A stretch of 64,000 nt of DNA, from contig NZ_JAQMHX010000006.1 in NCBI RefSeq assembly GCF_028331445.1, positions 186,001 through 250,000 of the forward strand. The letters are read 5' to 3'. The notes below the pieces were generated by a model that worked only from the letters and a program-made list of their open reading frames with translations, was not told the origin of the DNA and searched no databases. Made by a program: the position numbers and the translations under genes. Origin of the DNA: Candidatus Phyllobacterium onerii (GTDB lineage Bacteria; Pseudomonadota; Alphaproteobacteria; Rhizobiales; Rhizobiaceae). Below, piece by piece: positions 53,111 through 64,000 of the stretch. Position 1 is the first letter of the stretch, and the number at the start of each line of letters is the position of its first letter.

Positions 53111-53345
53111 GCGCTGATAATTGCCCGCTGCCCTTAAAACATAAACTCATCCTTAACCATAACAAATCATGAATAAGACGTGCAGACGACAGGTTTCACG
53201 TTAACGCCTTCGTTTTACCAAAATTAACGTAAAGAAGCCGCGTTATGGTTACTGGAAAATTCCGGTTTTAAGCGTGGCTCATCTGGATTGAGACGATTGC
53301 GCCCCCGGTCGACACGCCGGGTTTTCGGATTCGAGGATTGTAGAT

Positions 53346-54053
53346 ATGGAAAATTTAGCGGTTGCCGTTCAGACATCGGACATGTCCTTGTGGGGGTTGT
53401 TCTGGCAAGCTGGGTTTGTCGTCAAGCTTGTGATGGTGGGTCTGCTCGGTGCATCGATCTGGACCTGGGCGATCATCATCGACAAGATTCTTGGGTTTGG
53501 CCGGGCAAAGCGCGCCTTCGACCGTTTTGAGCAGATATTCTGGTCAGGGCAATCCCTTGAAGAGCTCTACCGAAACCTCGGTGATAAACGCACCACGGGC
53601 ATGGGTTCAATTTTCATTGCTGCGATGCGGGAATGGAAGAAATCGTTCGAAAAGGGTGCGCGTTCGCCAATCGCACTGCAAATGCGCATCGACAAGGCGA
53701 TGGATGTGGCGCTGGCCCGAGAAAGCGACTACCTCGCAGCGCGACTGACGTTCCTCGCAACCATCGGCTCGGCTGGACCATTTATCGGCCTGTTCGGCAC
53801 GGTCATCGGTATCATGACCTCATTCATGGGCATTGCTGGTTCCAAGTCCACAAGCCTTGCCGTAGTCGCGCCGGGTATCGCCGAGGCACTGCTGGCAACG
53901 GCTATCGGCCTGGTCGCCGCCATTCCGGCGGTTATCGCCTATAACAAGCTTTCGAGCGACGCGGGAAAACTGACCGCGCGCATGGAAGGCTTTGCCGACG
54001 AGTTCTCCGCCATACTCTCGCGGCAAATCGATGAGAAGCTGCCGCGGGCTTGA
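53346..54053 (+). CDS. tolQ: Tol-Pal system proton channel TolQ
   Basis: A 235-residue inner-membrane protein with three spans (FWQAGFVVKLVMVGLLGASI, LTFLATIGSAGPFIGLFGTV and LATAIGLVAAIPAVIAYNKL). With TolR it makes the proton-driven motor that energises TolA and draws the outer membrane in at division. GAGGA is eight bases before the ATG. The 235-base gap upstream holds several TTAA words with no exact CtrA spacing. Confidence 0.96.
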   Translation: MENLAVAVQTSDMSLWGLFWQAGFVVKLVMVGLLGASIWTWAIIIDKILGFGRAKRAFDRFEQIFWSGQSLEELYRNLGDKRTTGMGSIFIAAMREWKKSFEKGARSPIALQMRIDKAMDVALARESDYLAARLTFLATIGSAGPFIGLFGTVIGIMTSFMGIAGSKSTSLAVVAPGIAEALLATAIGLVAAIPAVIAYNKLSSDAGKLTARMEGFADEFSAILSRQIDEKLPRA

Positions 54054-54098
54054 GGATGCATTTGAGAAACCGATACGTTAATTGCAGGATTTAATGCC

Positions 54099-54548
54099 AT
54101 GGGCATGTCGATAGGTAACAACGGTTCTTCGGGTGGACGGCGGCGACGCGGACGTTCCAGCAAGGGCGTGATGAGCGAGATCAACGTCACGCCTCTCGTC
54201 GATGTGATGCTCGTGCTTCTGATCATCTTCATGGTAACAGCGCCTATGATGACGGTCGGCGTTCCAATCGATATGCCGGAAACATCGGCGCAGACCCTGA
54301 ACAGCGAAGCTGACCCGATCTACGTCACGATCAATCAGCAGGGGCAGATCTACCTGCAGGAAACCGAGATTCCGCTGGAGGAGATCGTTCCGAAACTTCA
54401 GGCAATCGCCAAGACAGGCTATAACGAGCGCATTTTCGTGAAGGGTGACAAATCAGCCGACTACGGCACGATCATGAAGGTCATGGCACAGATTTCTGGT
54501 TCGGGTTTCAAGAATATCGGTCTCGTCAGTCTGCCGGAGGTTAACTGA
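54099..54548 (+). CDS. tolR: Tol-Pal system protein TolR
   Basis: A 149-residue ExbD/TolR protein. One membrane span (MSEINVTPLVDVMLVLLIIF, then MVTAPMM) carries the proton-path aspartate in P-L-V-D-V. The periplasmic domain ends FKNIGLVSLPEVN. The glycine- and arginine-rich N-terminal tail (about 25 residues) is longer than in Escherichia. It ends six bases before tolA. Confidence 0.96.
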   Translation: MGMSIGNNGSSGGRRRRGRSSKGVMSEINVTPLVDVMLVLLIIFMVTAPMMTVGVPIDMPETSAQTLNSEADPIYVTINQQGQIYLQETEIPLEEIVPKLQAIAKTGYNERIFVKGDKSADYGTIMKVMAQISGSGFKNIGLVSLPEVN

Positions 54549-54554
54549 TCAACC

Positions 54555-55664
54555 ATGCGGGCTAGCGTCACATCCTCCGCAATTATCCACGCTGTGGTCA
54601 TCGGCTGGGGGCTTTTGTCGTTCTCCTCGCCGACGCCAATGGATATGGCGAATTCGGAGTCGATGCCGATCGATATCGTTTCAGATATAAGCCAACTGCA
54701 GAAGGGCGATAAAAAGGCACCCAAGGCCGAAAAGCCTGCACCCAAGCCCACTCAAGAACCACAGACAATTCCGGACGCTCAGAACGTCGGCGACAGTGAA
54801 GTCGACGCAGACATCAAACCTGCCCCAGAGACGAAACCAAAACCGATCGAAGCTGCCCAAGCGCCGAGGCCTTCGGATGCACCAGTCGCTAAGCCAGATC
54901 CGCTGCCGGAACCGAAGCCCGAAGTCAAGCCAGAGCCCAAACCAATCCCCGTACCGGCAACGGAGGTAAAGACCGAGCCCGCTCCGAAGGAAGAGGTAAA
55001 GCCGGATCCAGTGGCCGAGGCGATCAATGAGACCAAATCCGAGCCAGCGCCGAAAGAGGAAGCGAAGCCTACGCCGACACCTCCGGTAGACAAGCCCGCG
55101 GAAGAGGCATTCAAGCTACCCGATACGGTCGCCAAGCCTGAAGCCAAACCCACGCCACCAGCACAGACAGCCAAGACGCCGGATCGCAAGGAAGTACAGG
55201 AGAAGCCCAAGCCGACGCAGACGGCCGCGGCACCCTCAAAGGACAAAGACGGTATCGCTGATCAAGTCGCAGAACTGCTGAACAAACAGAAGCCATCAGC
55301 TGGCGGGGCCAAACGATCGAGTGATCAAGCTTCTCTTGGAGCGAACAAGGCTACAGGCGGGTCAAAGCTCAGCCAAAGCGAGATGGATGCCTTGAAGGGG
55401 CTCATTGAAGGAAATTGGAACAAGCCAGTGGGAGCCGAAGAGACCCCTGAAATGATCATCGTTGTGAAATTCAGGCTAACACAGAATGGCGAGATCGACG
55501 GCCGCCCCGAGGTCAGCGGCAGCGGTGGTGACTCCGGATTGTTGAATGCCGTAAAGAGCAGCGCCTTACGGGCGGTGATGAAATCGGCACCGTTTAACCT
55601 GCCTCAAGATAAATACGACACCTGGTCGAGCGTTGAACTGACGTTCCATCCTGGTGCTACCTGA
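54555..55664 (+). CDS. tolA: Tol-Pal system protein TolA
   Basis: A 369-residue protein anchored by one N-terminal helix ([20 protein letters not shown]). A long proline-, lysine- and glutamate-rich arm (about residues 50-220) takes the place of the alanine-rich helix of Escherichia and should span the periplasm. The C-terminal domain ([36 protein letters not shown]) is the TonB-like part that meets TolB and Pal. GGAGG lies 15 bases upstream, within the tolR end. The repetitive arm invites copy-number variation. Confidence 0.94.
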   Translation: MRASVTSSAIIHAVVIGWGLLSFSSPTPMDMANSESMPIDIVSDISQLQKGDKKAPKAEKPAPKPTQEPQTIPDAQNVGDSEVDADIKPAPETKPKPIEAAQAPRPSDAPVAKPDPLPEPKPEVKPEPKPIPVPATEVKTEPAPKEEVKPDPVAEAINETKSEPAPKEEAKPTPTPPVDKPAEEAFKLPDTVAKPEAKPTPPAQTAKTPDRKEVQEKPKPTQTAAAPSKDKDGIADQVAELLNKQKPSAGGAKRSSDQASLGANKATGGSKLSQSEMDALKGLIEGNWNKPVGAEETPEMIIVVKFRLTQNGEIDGRPEVSGSGGDSGLLNAVKSSALRAVMKSAPFNLPQDKYDTWSSVELTFHPGAT

Positions 55665-55702
55665 TGTTGATTATAGGCCAGCCAAAAGAGGGCCCTGAAC
55701 TA

Positions 55703-57019
55703 ATGCTAAAAATACTCCGGACTTTATGTGCAGCTTTCGCGATGGTCATGGCGACCTTGATCGTGGCGACGCTACCTGCGAAAGCCCAGCTGAAACTCGA
55801 TATCACCAAGGGTGTTGTCGAGCCTATGCCAATTGCAATTACGGATTTTCTTTCCGGTGATCAATTGGGTACGAATATTTCTAATGTGATTGCTGCAGAT
55901 CTGGAGCGATCCGGATTGTTCGCACCTGTCGATAAAGGGGCTTTCATCGAGAAGATCTCGAATCCCGATGCAGCACCCCGCTTTGAGGACTGGAAGGTTA
56001 TCAATGCTCAGGCCCTTGTAACGGGTCGTGTTACCAAGCAAGGCGATGGCCGTCTGAAGGCCGAATTCCGCCTTTGGGATACATTCGCCGGCCAACAGCT
56101 TGATGGCCAACAGTTCTTTACTTCACCCGAAAGCTGGCGCCGTGTCGCCCATATTATTGCAGATGCAATCTATGAGAAGCTTACCGGTGAAAAAGGCTAT
56201 TTCGACACACGCGTTGTCTTTGTCGATGAATCCGGTACCAAGGAAAAGCGCATCAAGCGCCTCGCGATCATGGACCAGGACGGCGCCAATGTGCGCTATC
56301 TGACCAATGGCAAGGACCTTGTCCTGACGCCTCGGTTTTCGCCAAGCCGTCAGGAAATCACTTACATGTCGTTCGAGGGTGGCAAGCCGCAGATCTACCT
56401 TTTGCAACTTGAAACCGGTCAGCGCGAGCTTGTTGGCAACTTCCCTGGTATGACCATTGCGCCTCGCTTCTCACCAGACGGTCAGAAGGTCGTCATGAGC
56501 CTGTTGCAGGAAGATGGAAGCGCGAACGTCTACACGATGGATTTGCGTAGCAGGACCACGACGCGCCTCACGAGCACATCAGCTATCGACACGGGCGCAT
56601 CCTATTCTCCCGATGGGAGCCAGGTTGTGTTCGAGTCGGATCGCGGCGGCCGTCCGCAGATCTACAAGATGGGTGCCGACGGCTCAAACCCGCAACGCAT
56701 TTCTTTCGGAGATGGCTCTTACTCGACGCCGGTATGGTCTCCCCGCGGGGATCTTATCGCCTTCACCAAACAATCTGGTGGGGAGTTCTCCATCGGTGTG
56801 ATGAAGACCGATGGATCGGGTGAGCGAATTCTGACTAGCGGCTACCATGACGAGGGTCCGACCTGGGCTCCGAACGGCCGTGTGCTGATGTTCTTCCGCC
56901 TGCCGCCCGGCTCCAACAGCCCCAAGCTGTCGACCGTCGATCTGACTGGTCGAAATCTGCGCCAGATTCAAACGCCAAACCTCGCGTCGGATCCTGCCTG
57001 GTCGCCGCTGCTTGAATAA
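55703..57019 (+). CDS. tolB: Periplasmic Tol-Pal system protein TolB
   Basis: A 438-residue periplasmic protein. The start at 55703 gives a normal signal peptide ([20 protein letters not shown], cleaved after AKA); a start at 55664, overlapping the tolA stop, would bury it. The N-terminal domain ([20 protein letters not shown]) is followed by a six-bladed propeller with repeats such as [36 protein letters not shown] and [20 protein letters not shown]. It shuttles between TolA and Pal. Confidence 0.96.
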   Translation: MLKILRTLCAAFAMVMATLIVATLPAKAQLKLDITKGVVEPMPIAITDFLSGDQLGTNISNVIAADLERSGLFAPVDKGAFIEKISNPDAAPRFEDWKVINAQALVTGRVTKQGDGRLKAEFRLWDTFAGQQLDGQQFFTSPESWRRVAHIIADAIYEKLTGEKGYFDTRVVFVDESGTKEKRIKRLAIMDQDGANVRYLTNGKDLVLTPRFSPSRQEITYMSFEGGKPQIYLLQLETGQRELVGNFPGMTIAPRFSPDGQKVVMSLLQEDGSANVYTMDLRSRTTTRLTSTSAIDTGASYSPDGSQVVFESDRGGRPQIYKMGADGSNPQRISFGDGSYSTPVWSPRGDLIAFTKQSGGEFSIGVMKTDGSGERILTSGYHDEGPTWAPNGRVLMFFRLPPGSNSPKLSTVDLTGRNLRQIQTPNLASDPAWSPLLE

Positions 57020-57151
57020 TCGGTGGATAAACCAGCAACAACTGACAATCGCGTCCGTGTTTCAAGACATTGCCGCGAATGTCGTCTTTCCGCCTCAATT
57101 TGTGCCTTTAGGGTGCAGAACACATTCTGAAATTCGCCGTTAATCCTGGTG

Positions 57152-57167
57152 TTAAGAGTGGATTAAC
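57152..57167. promoter_or_regulatory. CtrA-like box upstream of pal
   Basis: TTAA-GAGTGGA-TTAAC is an exact match to the full CtrA consensus TTAA-N7-TTAAC, 82 bases before the pal start. A TTAA-N8-TTAA pair overlaps it to the left. The 229-base tolB-pal gap otherwise holds no gene. Confidence 0.6.
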
Positions 57168-57248
57168 CCTGTTTCTGAACCGGCCCTTAACCTCGATATG
57201 GTTACTGCTTGTTCACCGAAACAATTCAATTCTTAAGGAGTCCAGGCT

Positions 57249-57752
57249 ATGCGCCGCTTCGAAATGATCGCCCGCAGTCCAGTTTTCGTTGCACTCTTCC
57301 TGTCTCTCGCCATTGCGGGTTGTGCTTCGAAGAAAAACATGCCCAACAGTGCCGGTGATCTCGGTCTTGCCGGCAGCGCAAAACCTGGTTCCACTCAAGA
57401 TTTCACAGTCAACGTTGGCGATCGTATCTTCTTCGACGTTGACTCCTCCGTCATTCGCGCCGATGCGCAGCAGACTTTGGCTAAGCAGGCACAGTGGCTC
57501 CAGCGCTATCCAAACTATGCGATCACGGTCGAAGGTCATGCGGACGAACGCGGCACGCGTGAATATAATCTGGCCCTTGGCCAACGGCGTGCAGCTGCGA
57601 CGCGCAACTACCTCGCATCGCAGGGTGTACCCGCAGCGCGTATCAAGACACTTTCTTACGGCAATGAGCGTCCGGTCGCCGTTTGCGATAGCGAATCGTG
57701 CTGGTCGCAGAATCGTCGCGCCATCACAGTTCTTGGCGGCGCTGGTAGCTAA
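57249..57752 (+). CDS. pal: Peptidoglycan-associated lipoprotein Pal
   Basis: A 167-residue outer-membrane lipoprotein. The lipobox is LAIAGC, with the cysteine lipidated after signal cleavage. The OmpA-like domain (FFDVDSSVIRADAQQTLAKQ, ITVEGHADERGTREYNLALG, QRRAAATRNYLASQGVPAAR) binds diaminopimelate in peptidoglycan. AAGGAG lies nine bases upstream. It has its own upstream region with a CtrA-like box and its own terminator, so it can be expressed apart from tolQRAB. Confidence 0.97.
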   Translation: MRRFEMIARSPVFVALFLSLAIAGCASKKNMPNSAGDLGLAGSAKPGSTQDFTVNVGDRIFFDVDSSVIRADAQQTLAKQAQWLQRYPNYAITVEGHADERGTREYNLALGQRRAAATRNYLASQGVPAARIKTLSYGNERPVAVCDSESCWSQNRRAITVLGGAGS

Positions 57753-57775
57753 AAGCCGGTTGGCTCTATCAGGGA

Positions 57776-57801
57776 AAAGCGGCTTTCGGGCCGCTTTTTT
57801 T
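57776..57801 (+). terminator. Rho-independent terminator after pal
   Basis: AAAGCGGC-TTTCGG-GCCGCTTT with a continuing T-run, 23 bases after the stop. Confidence 0.92.
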
Positions 57802-57912
57802 GTTTGGTCTCCGGTCAAAACAAAATTTGGCCGAAGTCACGTTGCTCGTGTTAGATAAGCTGCCGCAAATCCCAGCGGTGTTTCTATTTCCCACATCAGG
57901 GCGGTAAAAGGA

Positions 57913-58920
57913 ATGAATAAACGACTGAAGAGAATGGTGCTGGCAATGACGGTGCTGCCATTTCTGGCGACCGGCGTGGGCCATGCTTCAAGCGTTGAGG
58001 ATGGTTTCCCCTCGCTGACGCCAAAGGCAGCCATTGTGACAAACGATGCGCCCGTGCTCATGGCGCAGGCAGGCGACCCACGTGTCAGCCAGCTGGAGGA
58101 GCAGATCAGGCAGCTTACCGGCAAGATCGAGGAACTGAACTTCCAGATTCTGCAAATGCAAGAGCAGATGCGGAAGGTACAGGAGGACAATGAATTCCGG
58201 TTCCAGGAATTGGAAAAGGGCAAGCGGTCGGATGCTGGGGGCAAGAGCGACCGCAGCGTTGCCTCTGTAACGCCCTCGCGGAAAGCCGGGGAGGCATCGA
58301 GCGATGCCTCCACCAACTCAGCAGCGCCCACTATAAGCTCGTTGCCCGACACCACTGATTCCGCTGCCATTGACCCACAAACCGATGCTTCCGGCTCACC
58401 ACAGCTTGGCGAGCCGCCACGTCCGCTTGGACAAATCGAGTTTGATGCCAATGGCAACGTAATTGGTGGTTCCAGAAATGATACCCCAGCTGGTCCGTCT
58501 TCAGATAACACGACGGTAGCAGCTCTACCGGACACCGATGATCCAAAGGTGCTCTACAGCCAAGCCTATCAGTTGTTCCTGTCTGGAGACTACAAAAGCG
58601 CTGAAGCGGCGTTTCGCAGCCACGTGGATCGTTTCCCGAAAGATCCGGCGGATCCTGATGCGCGATATTGGCTCGGTGAATCGCTTTACAGCCAAGGGCG
58701 TTTCCAGGACGCCGCCTCGGTCTTCCTCGATAATCACAAGCAATTTCCTGACGCCAAGAAAAGCCCCGAAAATCTTCTGAAGCTTGGCATGACTCTGGCA
58801 AAAATGCAGGATCATGAGGTTGCGTGCGCAACGTTTGCCTCGGTCAATTCCCGTTACCCAAATATTTCTGCAGCGATCAAAGAGCGCGTGAAGAATGAAC
58901 GTGCCGCCAACAAATGCTGA
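57913..58920 (+). CDS. cpoB: Cell division coordinator CpoB (YbgF)
   Basis: A 335-residue periplasmic protein. A signal peptide (MNKRLKRMVLAMTVLPFLAT) is followed by a coiled coil (about residues 55-100, SQLEEQIRQLTGKIEELNFQ), a disordered Ser/Thr/Pro-rich middle, and C-terminal TPRs (YSQAYQLFLSGDYKSAEAAF, PDARYWLGESLYSQGRFQDA). CpoB ties Tol energy to peptidoglycan synthesis during constriction. The tilS start lies inside its end, overlapping by 26 bases. Confidence 0.93.
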   Translation: MNKRLKRMVLAMTVLPFLATGVGHASSVEDGFPSLTPKAAIVTNDAPVLMAQAGDPRVSQLEEQIRQLTGKIEELNFQILQMQEQMRKVQEDNEFRFQELEKGKRSDAGGKSDRSVASVTPSRKAGEASSDASTNSAAPTISSLPDTTDSAAIDPQTDASGSPQLGEPPRPLGQIEFDANGNVIGGSRNDTPAGPSSDNTTVAALPDTDDPKVLYSQAYQLFLSGDYKSAEAAFRSHVDRFPKDPADPDARYWLGESLYSQGRFQDAASVFLDNHKQFPDAKKSPENLLKLGMTLAKMQDHEVACATFASVNSRYPNISAAIKERVKNERAANKC

Positions 58921-60274
58921 CCAGGATATTGATCCTGCCAGCGTTTTCGATGCGATTGATTTCGGGGAGCTGAGATCTGTCATAGTTGCTGTGTCGGGCG
59001 GAAGTGACTCCTTGGCCTTGTTGTGCCTTCTGATCAGCTATCGCGCGGCACAAAGCACCTTTCCAAAAATCATCGCCGTTACGATTGACCATGGACTTCG
59101 ACCTGAATCTGCTGATGAAGCGCATTTTGTCGCAGGACTCTGTAAAACAGCAGGAATTGAACACCGGATCTTGAACTGGGACGGACCCAAACCGGATACG
59201 GGCCTGTCCGCCAAGGCGCGCGATGTCCGCTATAAGCTCCTGTGTCGCGCAGCGCGCGATGCAGGTACCGACGTGATCCTTGCAGGCCATACACTTGACG
59301 ATCAGATCGAGACCTTCGTCATGCGCTCAGCACGAACGGGAGAGGGAGGGAGCGATCGGGGATTGGCCGGTATGGCATTGGCGACCTTACTTGATCGCGA
59401 GGTTTGGCTCGTGCGCCCTTTGCTCGATGCCTCGCGAGAAAAGTTGCGCGACTATCTCCGCGCCAGAGGGATTGCCTGGCGAGACGACCCTTCCAATGAA
59501 AATCCAAAATACGAGCGCGTTCGAATTCGCAAGGCTCTCCGGCTCGTGGATTCCCGGGAAATGGTCTGCGAGATCGTTGAAAAAGCAAACAAAAGACGCG
59601 CGCTGAACGATAAGGTTGCGGAGTTTCTACCGGATTGCGTGACTATTCACCATGGAATCCGCGCTGAGGTGAGCCGCGCAGACTTGGTTTTGCAAGAGGA
59701 GGGCGTCCAACAACTTGTCGTGGCCATACTAATGGCAACGATGGGCGGGCAATCATATCTGCCGCCGGTCGAAAATTGCGAGAAGGCCCTCGAGCATATC
59801 TGTTCGCAACGGTTGTCGGGGCGTATCACAATGAACCGTTGTGTTCTTCAACTCAGCAAGAATAAAGCCGTCATCTATCGTGAAATGCGCTCTTTGCCGA
59901 ACATTGCTGTTGAACCGGGCGAAATTGCCATCTGGGATGGTCGATACCGGATCGGCAATCATACCAACAAATCAATCAAGATCAGAGCGACTGGTATATT
60001 AGGGCTGGAATTTTTGGGCGATGTCCGCCCATCCAATTTTCACCGACCATCGACTTTGTCGAGCCCCGCTGTGCTTCTCGACGGCGACATTGTCGACGTT
60101 CCGGCTTTCGGTAATCACGGGAAATTGGCTGAAGGAATTTCTGTGACGCGGCACCTTGCCCTGTTCGACCATATTCTTTCGGGCTATGATGAAATGCTTG
60201 CTCAATCCGTTGCAGAAACCTTTCAACTACAGGGGTACAAGCGGTCTCCTGTAAACCAGATTAATAAGAATTGA
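58895..60274 (+). CDS. tilS: tRNA(Ile)-lysidine synthase
   Basis: A 459-residue N-type ATP pyrophosphatase that changes C34 of the minor isoleucine tRNA to lysidine so that AUA is read as Ile. The PP-loop VAVSGGSDSLALLCLL (S34-S39 region), TIDHGLRPESADEAHFVAGL and AGHTLDDQIETFVMR are clear; the C-terminal half is divergent. The ATG at 58895 overlaps cpoB by 26 bases, implying coupled translation. It is essential wherever AUA is used. Confidence 0.94.
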   Translation: MNVPPTNADQDIDPASVFDAIDFGELRSVIVAVSGGSDSLALLCLLISYRAAQSTFPKIIAVTIDHGLRPESADEAHFVAGLCKTAGIEHRILNWDGPKPDTGLSAKARDVRYKLLCRAARDAGTDVILAGHTLDDQIETFVMRSARTGEGGSDRGLAGMALATLLDREVWLVRPLLDASREKLRDYLRARGIAWRDDPSNENPKYERVRIRKALRLVDSREMVCEIVEKANKRRALNDKVAEFLPDCVTIHHGIRAEVSRADLVLQEEGVQQLVVAILMATMGGQSYLPPVENCEKALEHICSQRLSGRITMNRCVLQLSKNKAVIYREMRSLPNIAVEPGEIAIWDGRYRIGNHTNKSIKIRATGILGLEFLGDVRPSNFHRPSTLSSPAVLLDGDIVDVPAFGNHGKLAEGISVTRHLALFDHILSGYDEMLAQSVAETFQLQGYKRSPVNQINKN

Positions 60275-60370
60275 CGTGAGTTTGAACGCCAGCCTTGGCA
60301 ATGGCATGCTTCGAACCTATGTTACGTATAAATTCCGCGTCCTTGCGGTTATGTTTTGATGGGACCCGAT

Positions 60371-62302
<1,932 letters not shown>

Positions 62303-62320
62303 ATGGGGTACCCAACATAT

Positions 62321-62350
62321 ACAAACGGCCGGTGAAAACCGGCCGTTTGT
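62321..62350 (+). terminator. Terminator-like hairpin after ftsH
   Basis: ACAAACGGCCGG-TGAAAA-CCGGCCGTTTGT is a perfect 12-bp stem, 18 bases after the stop. The T-run lies mostly inside the stem. Confidence 0.8.
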
Positions 62351-62509
62351 ACGAATTGTTCATTCATTTGCGTCAAGTATAATCCCCACACAAATTGTGA
62401 GATGCGAAATCGACGGTCTTCTGCAATAAGCGGAGATCGAGCACGAGCAAACGAGGGCTACTCTTGGCTATACGATAGAGCCAGAGTCCCCAAGCGTTGG
62501 ATAATAAAA

Positions 62510-63853
62510 ATGGTTCGCAAATATTTTGGGACAGATGGTATTCGCGGGCAGGCAAACGCCTATCCGATGACGCCCGATATCGCGATGAAGGTAGGCATGG
62601 CTGTAGGCCTTGCGTTCAAGCGCGGCCAACATCGCAACCGCGTCGTGATCGGAAAGGACACACGGCTTTCCGGCTATATGATCGAGACGGCGCTTGTGGC
62701 CGGGTTTACCTCGACAGGCATGGATGTATTTCTCCTTGGTCCGATTCCAACGCCGGCTGTCGCCATGCTCTGCAGGTCCTTGCGTGCCGACATTGGCGTC
62801 ATGATTTCAGCGTCGCACAATCCTTACCATGACAATGGTATCAAACTGTTCGGCCCGGATGGCTTCAAACTCTCCGATGAGATCGAGCTCGAAATTGAGC
62901 GATTGATGGAAGAGAATTTGACAGATCGGCTGTCCAGTTTCGATGCGCTTGGTCGGGCGAAGCGTGTTGACGGCGATATCTATCGCTATATCGAATTCGC
63001 CAAGCGGACGATGCCAAAGAACATCTCGCTGGCGGGGTTGCGGATTGTTGTCGATTGCGCCAACGGAGCGGCATACAAGGTTGCGCCCGCAGCATTGTGG
63101 GAGCTTGGGGCTGACGTCGTTACCATCAATAACGAGCCCAATGGTACGAACATCAACGAAGATTGCGGCTCAACTCATCCGTTAGGCTTGATTAAGAAAG
63201 TGCATGAAGTCAGAGCCGATATCGGCATTGCGCTCGATGGCGATGCGGACCGCGTGCTGATAGTAGATGAGAATGGCGCCATCATCGACGGGGACCAGCT
63301 CATGGCCGTCATCGCCCAATCCTGGCAGGAGTCAAATCGCCTCGTCGGCGGCGGTGTCGTTGCGACAATCATGTCCAATCTCGGCTTTGAGCGCTTCCTG
63401 GTCGATCGTGGATTGACACTAGCACGCACGCAGGTTGGTGACCGATATGTAGTTGAGCACATGCGCAGCCATGGTTTCAATATTGGCGGCGAGCAGTCCG
63501 GCCATATCGTGCTGTCCGATTTTTCCACAACTGGCGATGGCCTGGTGTCGGCCCTACAGATTCTTGCGGTAGTCCAAGAACAGAACAGGCCGGTGAGCGA
63601 GGTTTGCCGTAAATTTGATCCTGTGCCGCAATTGTTGAAAAACGTTCGTACATCTGGCACGAAGCCGCTGGAAAACAAGAAGGTAAAGAGCGCCATTGAT
63701 GAGGCTCGTGATCGCCTGGGCAATGCCGGTCGTCTTGTAATTCGGCCGTCCGGAACGGAACCTTTAATACGCGTCATGGCAGAAGGCGACGACCGCAAAC
63801 TTGTCGAGACCGTCGTCAACGATATCATTTCGGTGATTTCTTCGGCCGCATAG
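62510..63853 (+). CDS. glmM: Phosphoglucosamine mutase
   Basis: A 447-residue alpha-D-phosphohexomutase that turns glucosamine-6-phosphate into glucosamine-1-phosphate for peptidoglycan and lipopolysaccharide. The active serine is residue 102 in [14 protein letters not shown]; the metal loop is [16 protein letters not shown]; substrate loops are [20 protein letters not shown] and [15 protein letters not shown]. The ATG at 62510 gives the standard start [13 protein letters not shown]; the frame opens 36 codons earlier without family support. The ftsH-glmM order is conserved in proteobacteria. Confidence 0.97.
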   Translation: MVRKYFGTDGIRGQANAYPMTPDIAMKVGMAVGLAFKRGQHRNRVVIGKDTRLSGYMIETALVAGFTSTGMDVFLLGPIPTPAVAMLCRSLRADIGVMISASHNPYHDNGIKLFGPDGFKLSDEIELEIERLMEENLTDRLSSFDALGRAKRVDGDIYRYIEFAKRTMPKNISLAGLRIVVDCANGAAYKVAPAALWELGADVVTINNEPNGTNINEDCGSTHPLGLIKKVHEVRADIGIALDGDADRVLIVDENGAIIDGDQLMAVIAQSWQESNRLVGGGVVATIMSNLGFERFLVDRGLTLARTQVGDRYVVEHMRSHGFNIGGEQSGHIVLSDFSTTGDGLVSALQILAVVQEQNRPVSEVCRKFDPVPQLLKNVRTSGTKPLENKKVKSAIDEARDRLGNAGRLVIRPSGTEPLIRVMAEGDDRKLVETVVNDIISVISSAA

Positions 63854-63877
63854 AACAATACTACTACGTATTAATGC

Positions 63878-63908
63878 AAATGGGCCCGCTGGGCCCATTT
63901 TGTATTTT
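63878..63908 (+). terminator. Rho-independent terminator after glmM
   Basis: AAATGGGCCC-GCT-GGGCCCATTT, a perfect 10-bp stem, followed by TGTATTTT, 24 bases after the stop. Confidence 0.92.
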
Positions 63909-63934
63909 GCCAGCAAACAGCGTTGTTTCCGATT

Positions 63935-63948
63935 CATTAACGTTAATG
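63935..63948. promoter_or_regulatory. 14-bp perfect palindrome near the right edge
   Basis: CATTAACGTTAATG is self-complementary throughout and contains TTAACGTTAA. It lies 20 bases before a CtrA-like box, in the presumed promoter of a gene outside the window. Confidence 0.35.
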
Positions 63949-63968
63949 GATATGGTGAAGAAACACGG

Positions 63969-63984
63969 TTAAGCGAGATTTAAC
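63969..63984. promoter_or_regulatory. CtrA-like box at the right edge
   Basis: TTAA-GCGAGAT-TTAAC is an exact TTAA-N7-TTAAC match in non-coding DNA after the glmM terminator. The gene it would control lies beyond position 64000. Confidence 0.55.
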
Positions 63985-64000
63985 TTTTCCCCCTCATATT

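Noticed and set aside
53111-53345. CtrA box before tolQ
   Set aside because: Several TTAA words occur, but none is paired at the required seven-base spacing; the best, TTAA-N7-GTTT, has too many mismatches.

Overview
The window is a chromosomal segment of an alphaproteobacterium of the order Hyphomicrobiales (Rhizobiales), most like the Phyllobacteriaceae/Brucellaceae. The grounds are an Omp2b-type porin, the ruvCAB - ybgC - tolQRAB - pal - cpoB - tilS - ftsH - glmM order, a DUF1465 (RcdA-type) gene behind a CtrA-like box, paired Ku genes with LigD, sequences resembling general-stress (EcfG) promoters, an OpgC glucan-modifying enzyme, and a 6S RNA before the 5-formyltetrahydrofolate cyclo-ligase gene. 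Genus is inference. I saw no tRNA, rRNA, CRISPR array, insertion sequence or prophage.

Left part (1-24.5 kb), mostly metabolic and accessory: a sugar ABC transporter with an XRE-cupin regulator and clustered operator-like palindromes (1-1.9 kb); a persulfide-dioxygenase-like hydrolase with an EamA exporter; a periplasmic molybdenum hydroxylase operon (triheme cytochrome c, 2Fe-2S subunit, Tat-exported Mo subunit; 4.1-8.3 kb); an FAH-fold enzyme; plsC-cdsA phospholipid genes; a CSS-EAL phosphodiesterase; a porin; an unusual two-module regulator beside a family 2 glycosyltransferase; an S10 carboxypeptidase; and a second Mo hydroxylase pair without its cytochrome (20.2-22.9 kb).

Middle part (23.5-46 kb): a DNA-repair island of topoisomerase IB, Ku, LigD and a second Ku, with GGAAC-N16/17-CGTT promoters in front of two of the transcription units; then 6S RNA, folate cyclo-ligase, a YmdB-type phosphodiesterase, TerC, BioY with DUF1284, YebC, an amino acid permease, L31, an MsbA-like ABC exporter, about 700 bases of hairpin-rich non-coding DNA, a MotA/MotB-like pair with a long coiled coil, SuhB, EF-P, an M20 amidohydrolase, a Sel1-repeat protein and a ThiE-like protein.

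Right part (46-64 kb) is largely conserved core: a TauE-like exporter, OpgC, a candidate small RNA, RcdA, ruvCAB, a GH5 glycoside hydrolase inserted on the opposite strand, ybgC-tolQRAB, pal, cpoB, tilS, ftsH and glmM. TTAA-N7-TTAA CtrA-like boxes lie before rcdA, before pal and at the right edge, which suggests that division-linked envelope genes here share cell-cycle control. The clearest non-textbook signals are the stress promoters of the repair island, the candidate small RNA at 48.2 kb, the structured non-coding block at 38.4-39.0 kb and the long-necked MotAB-like pair.
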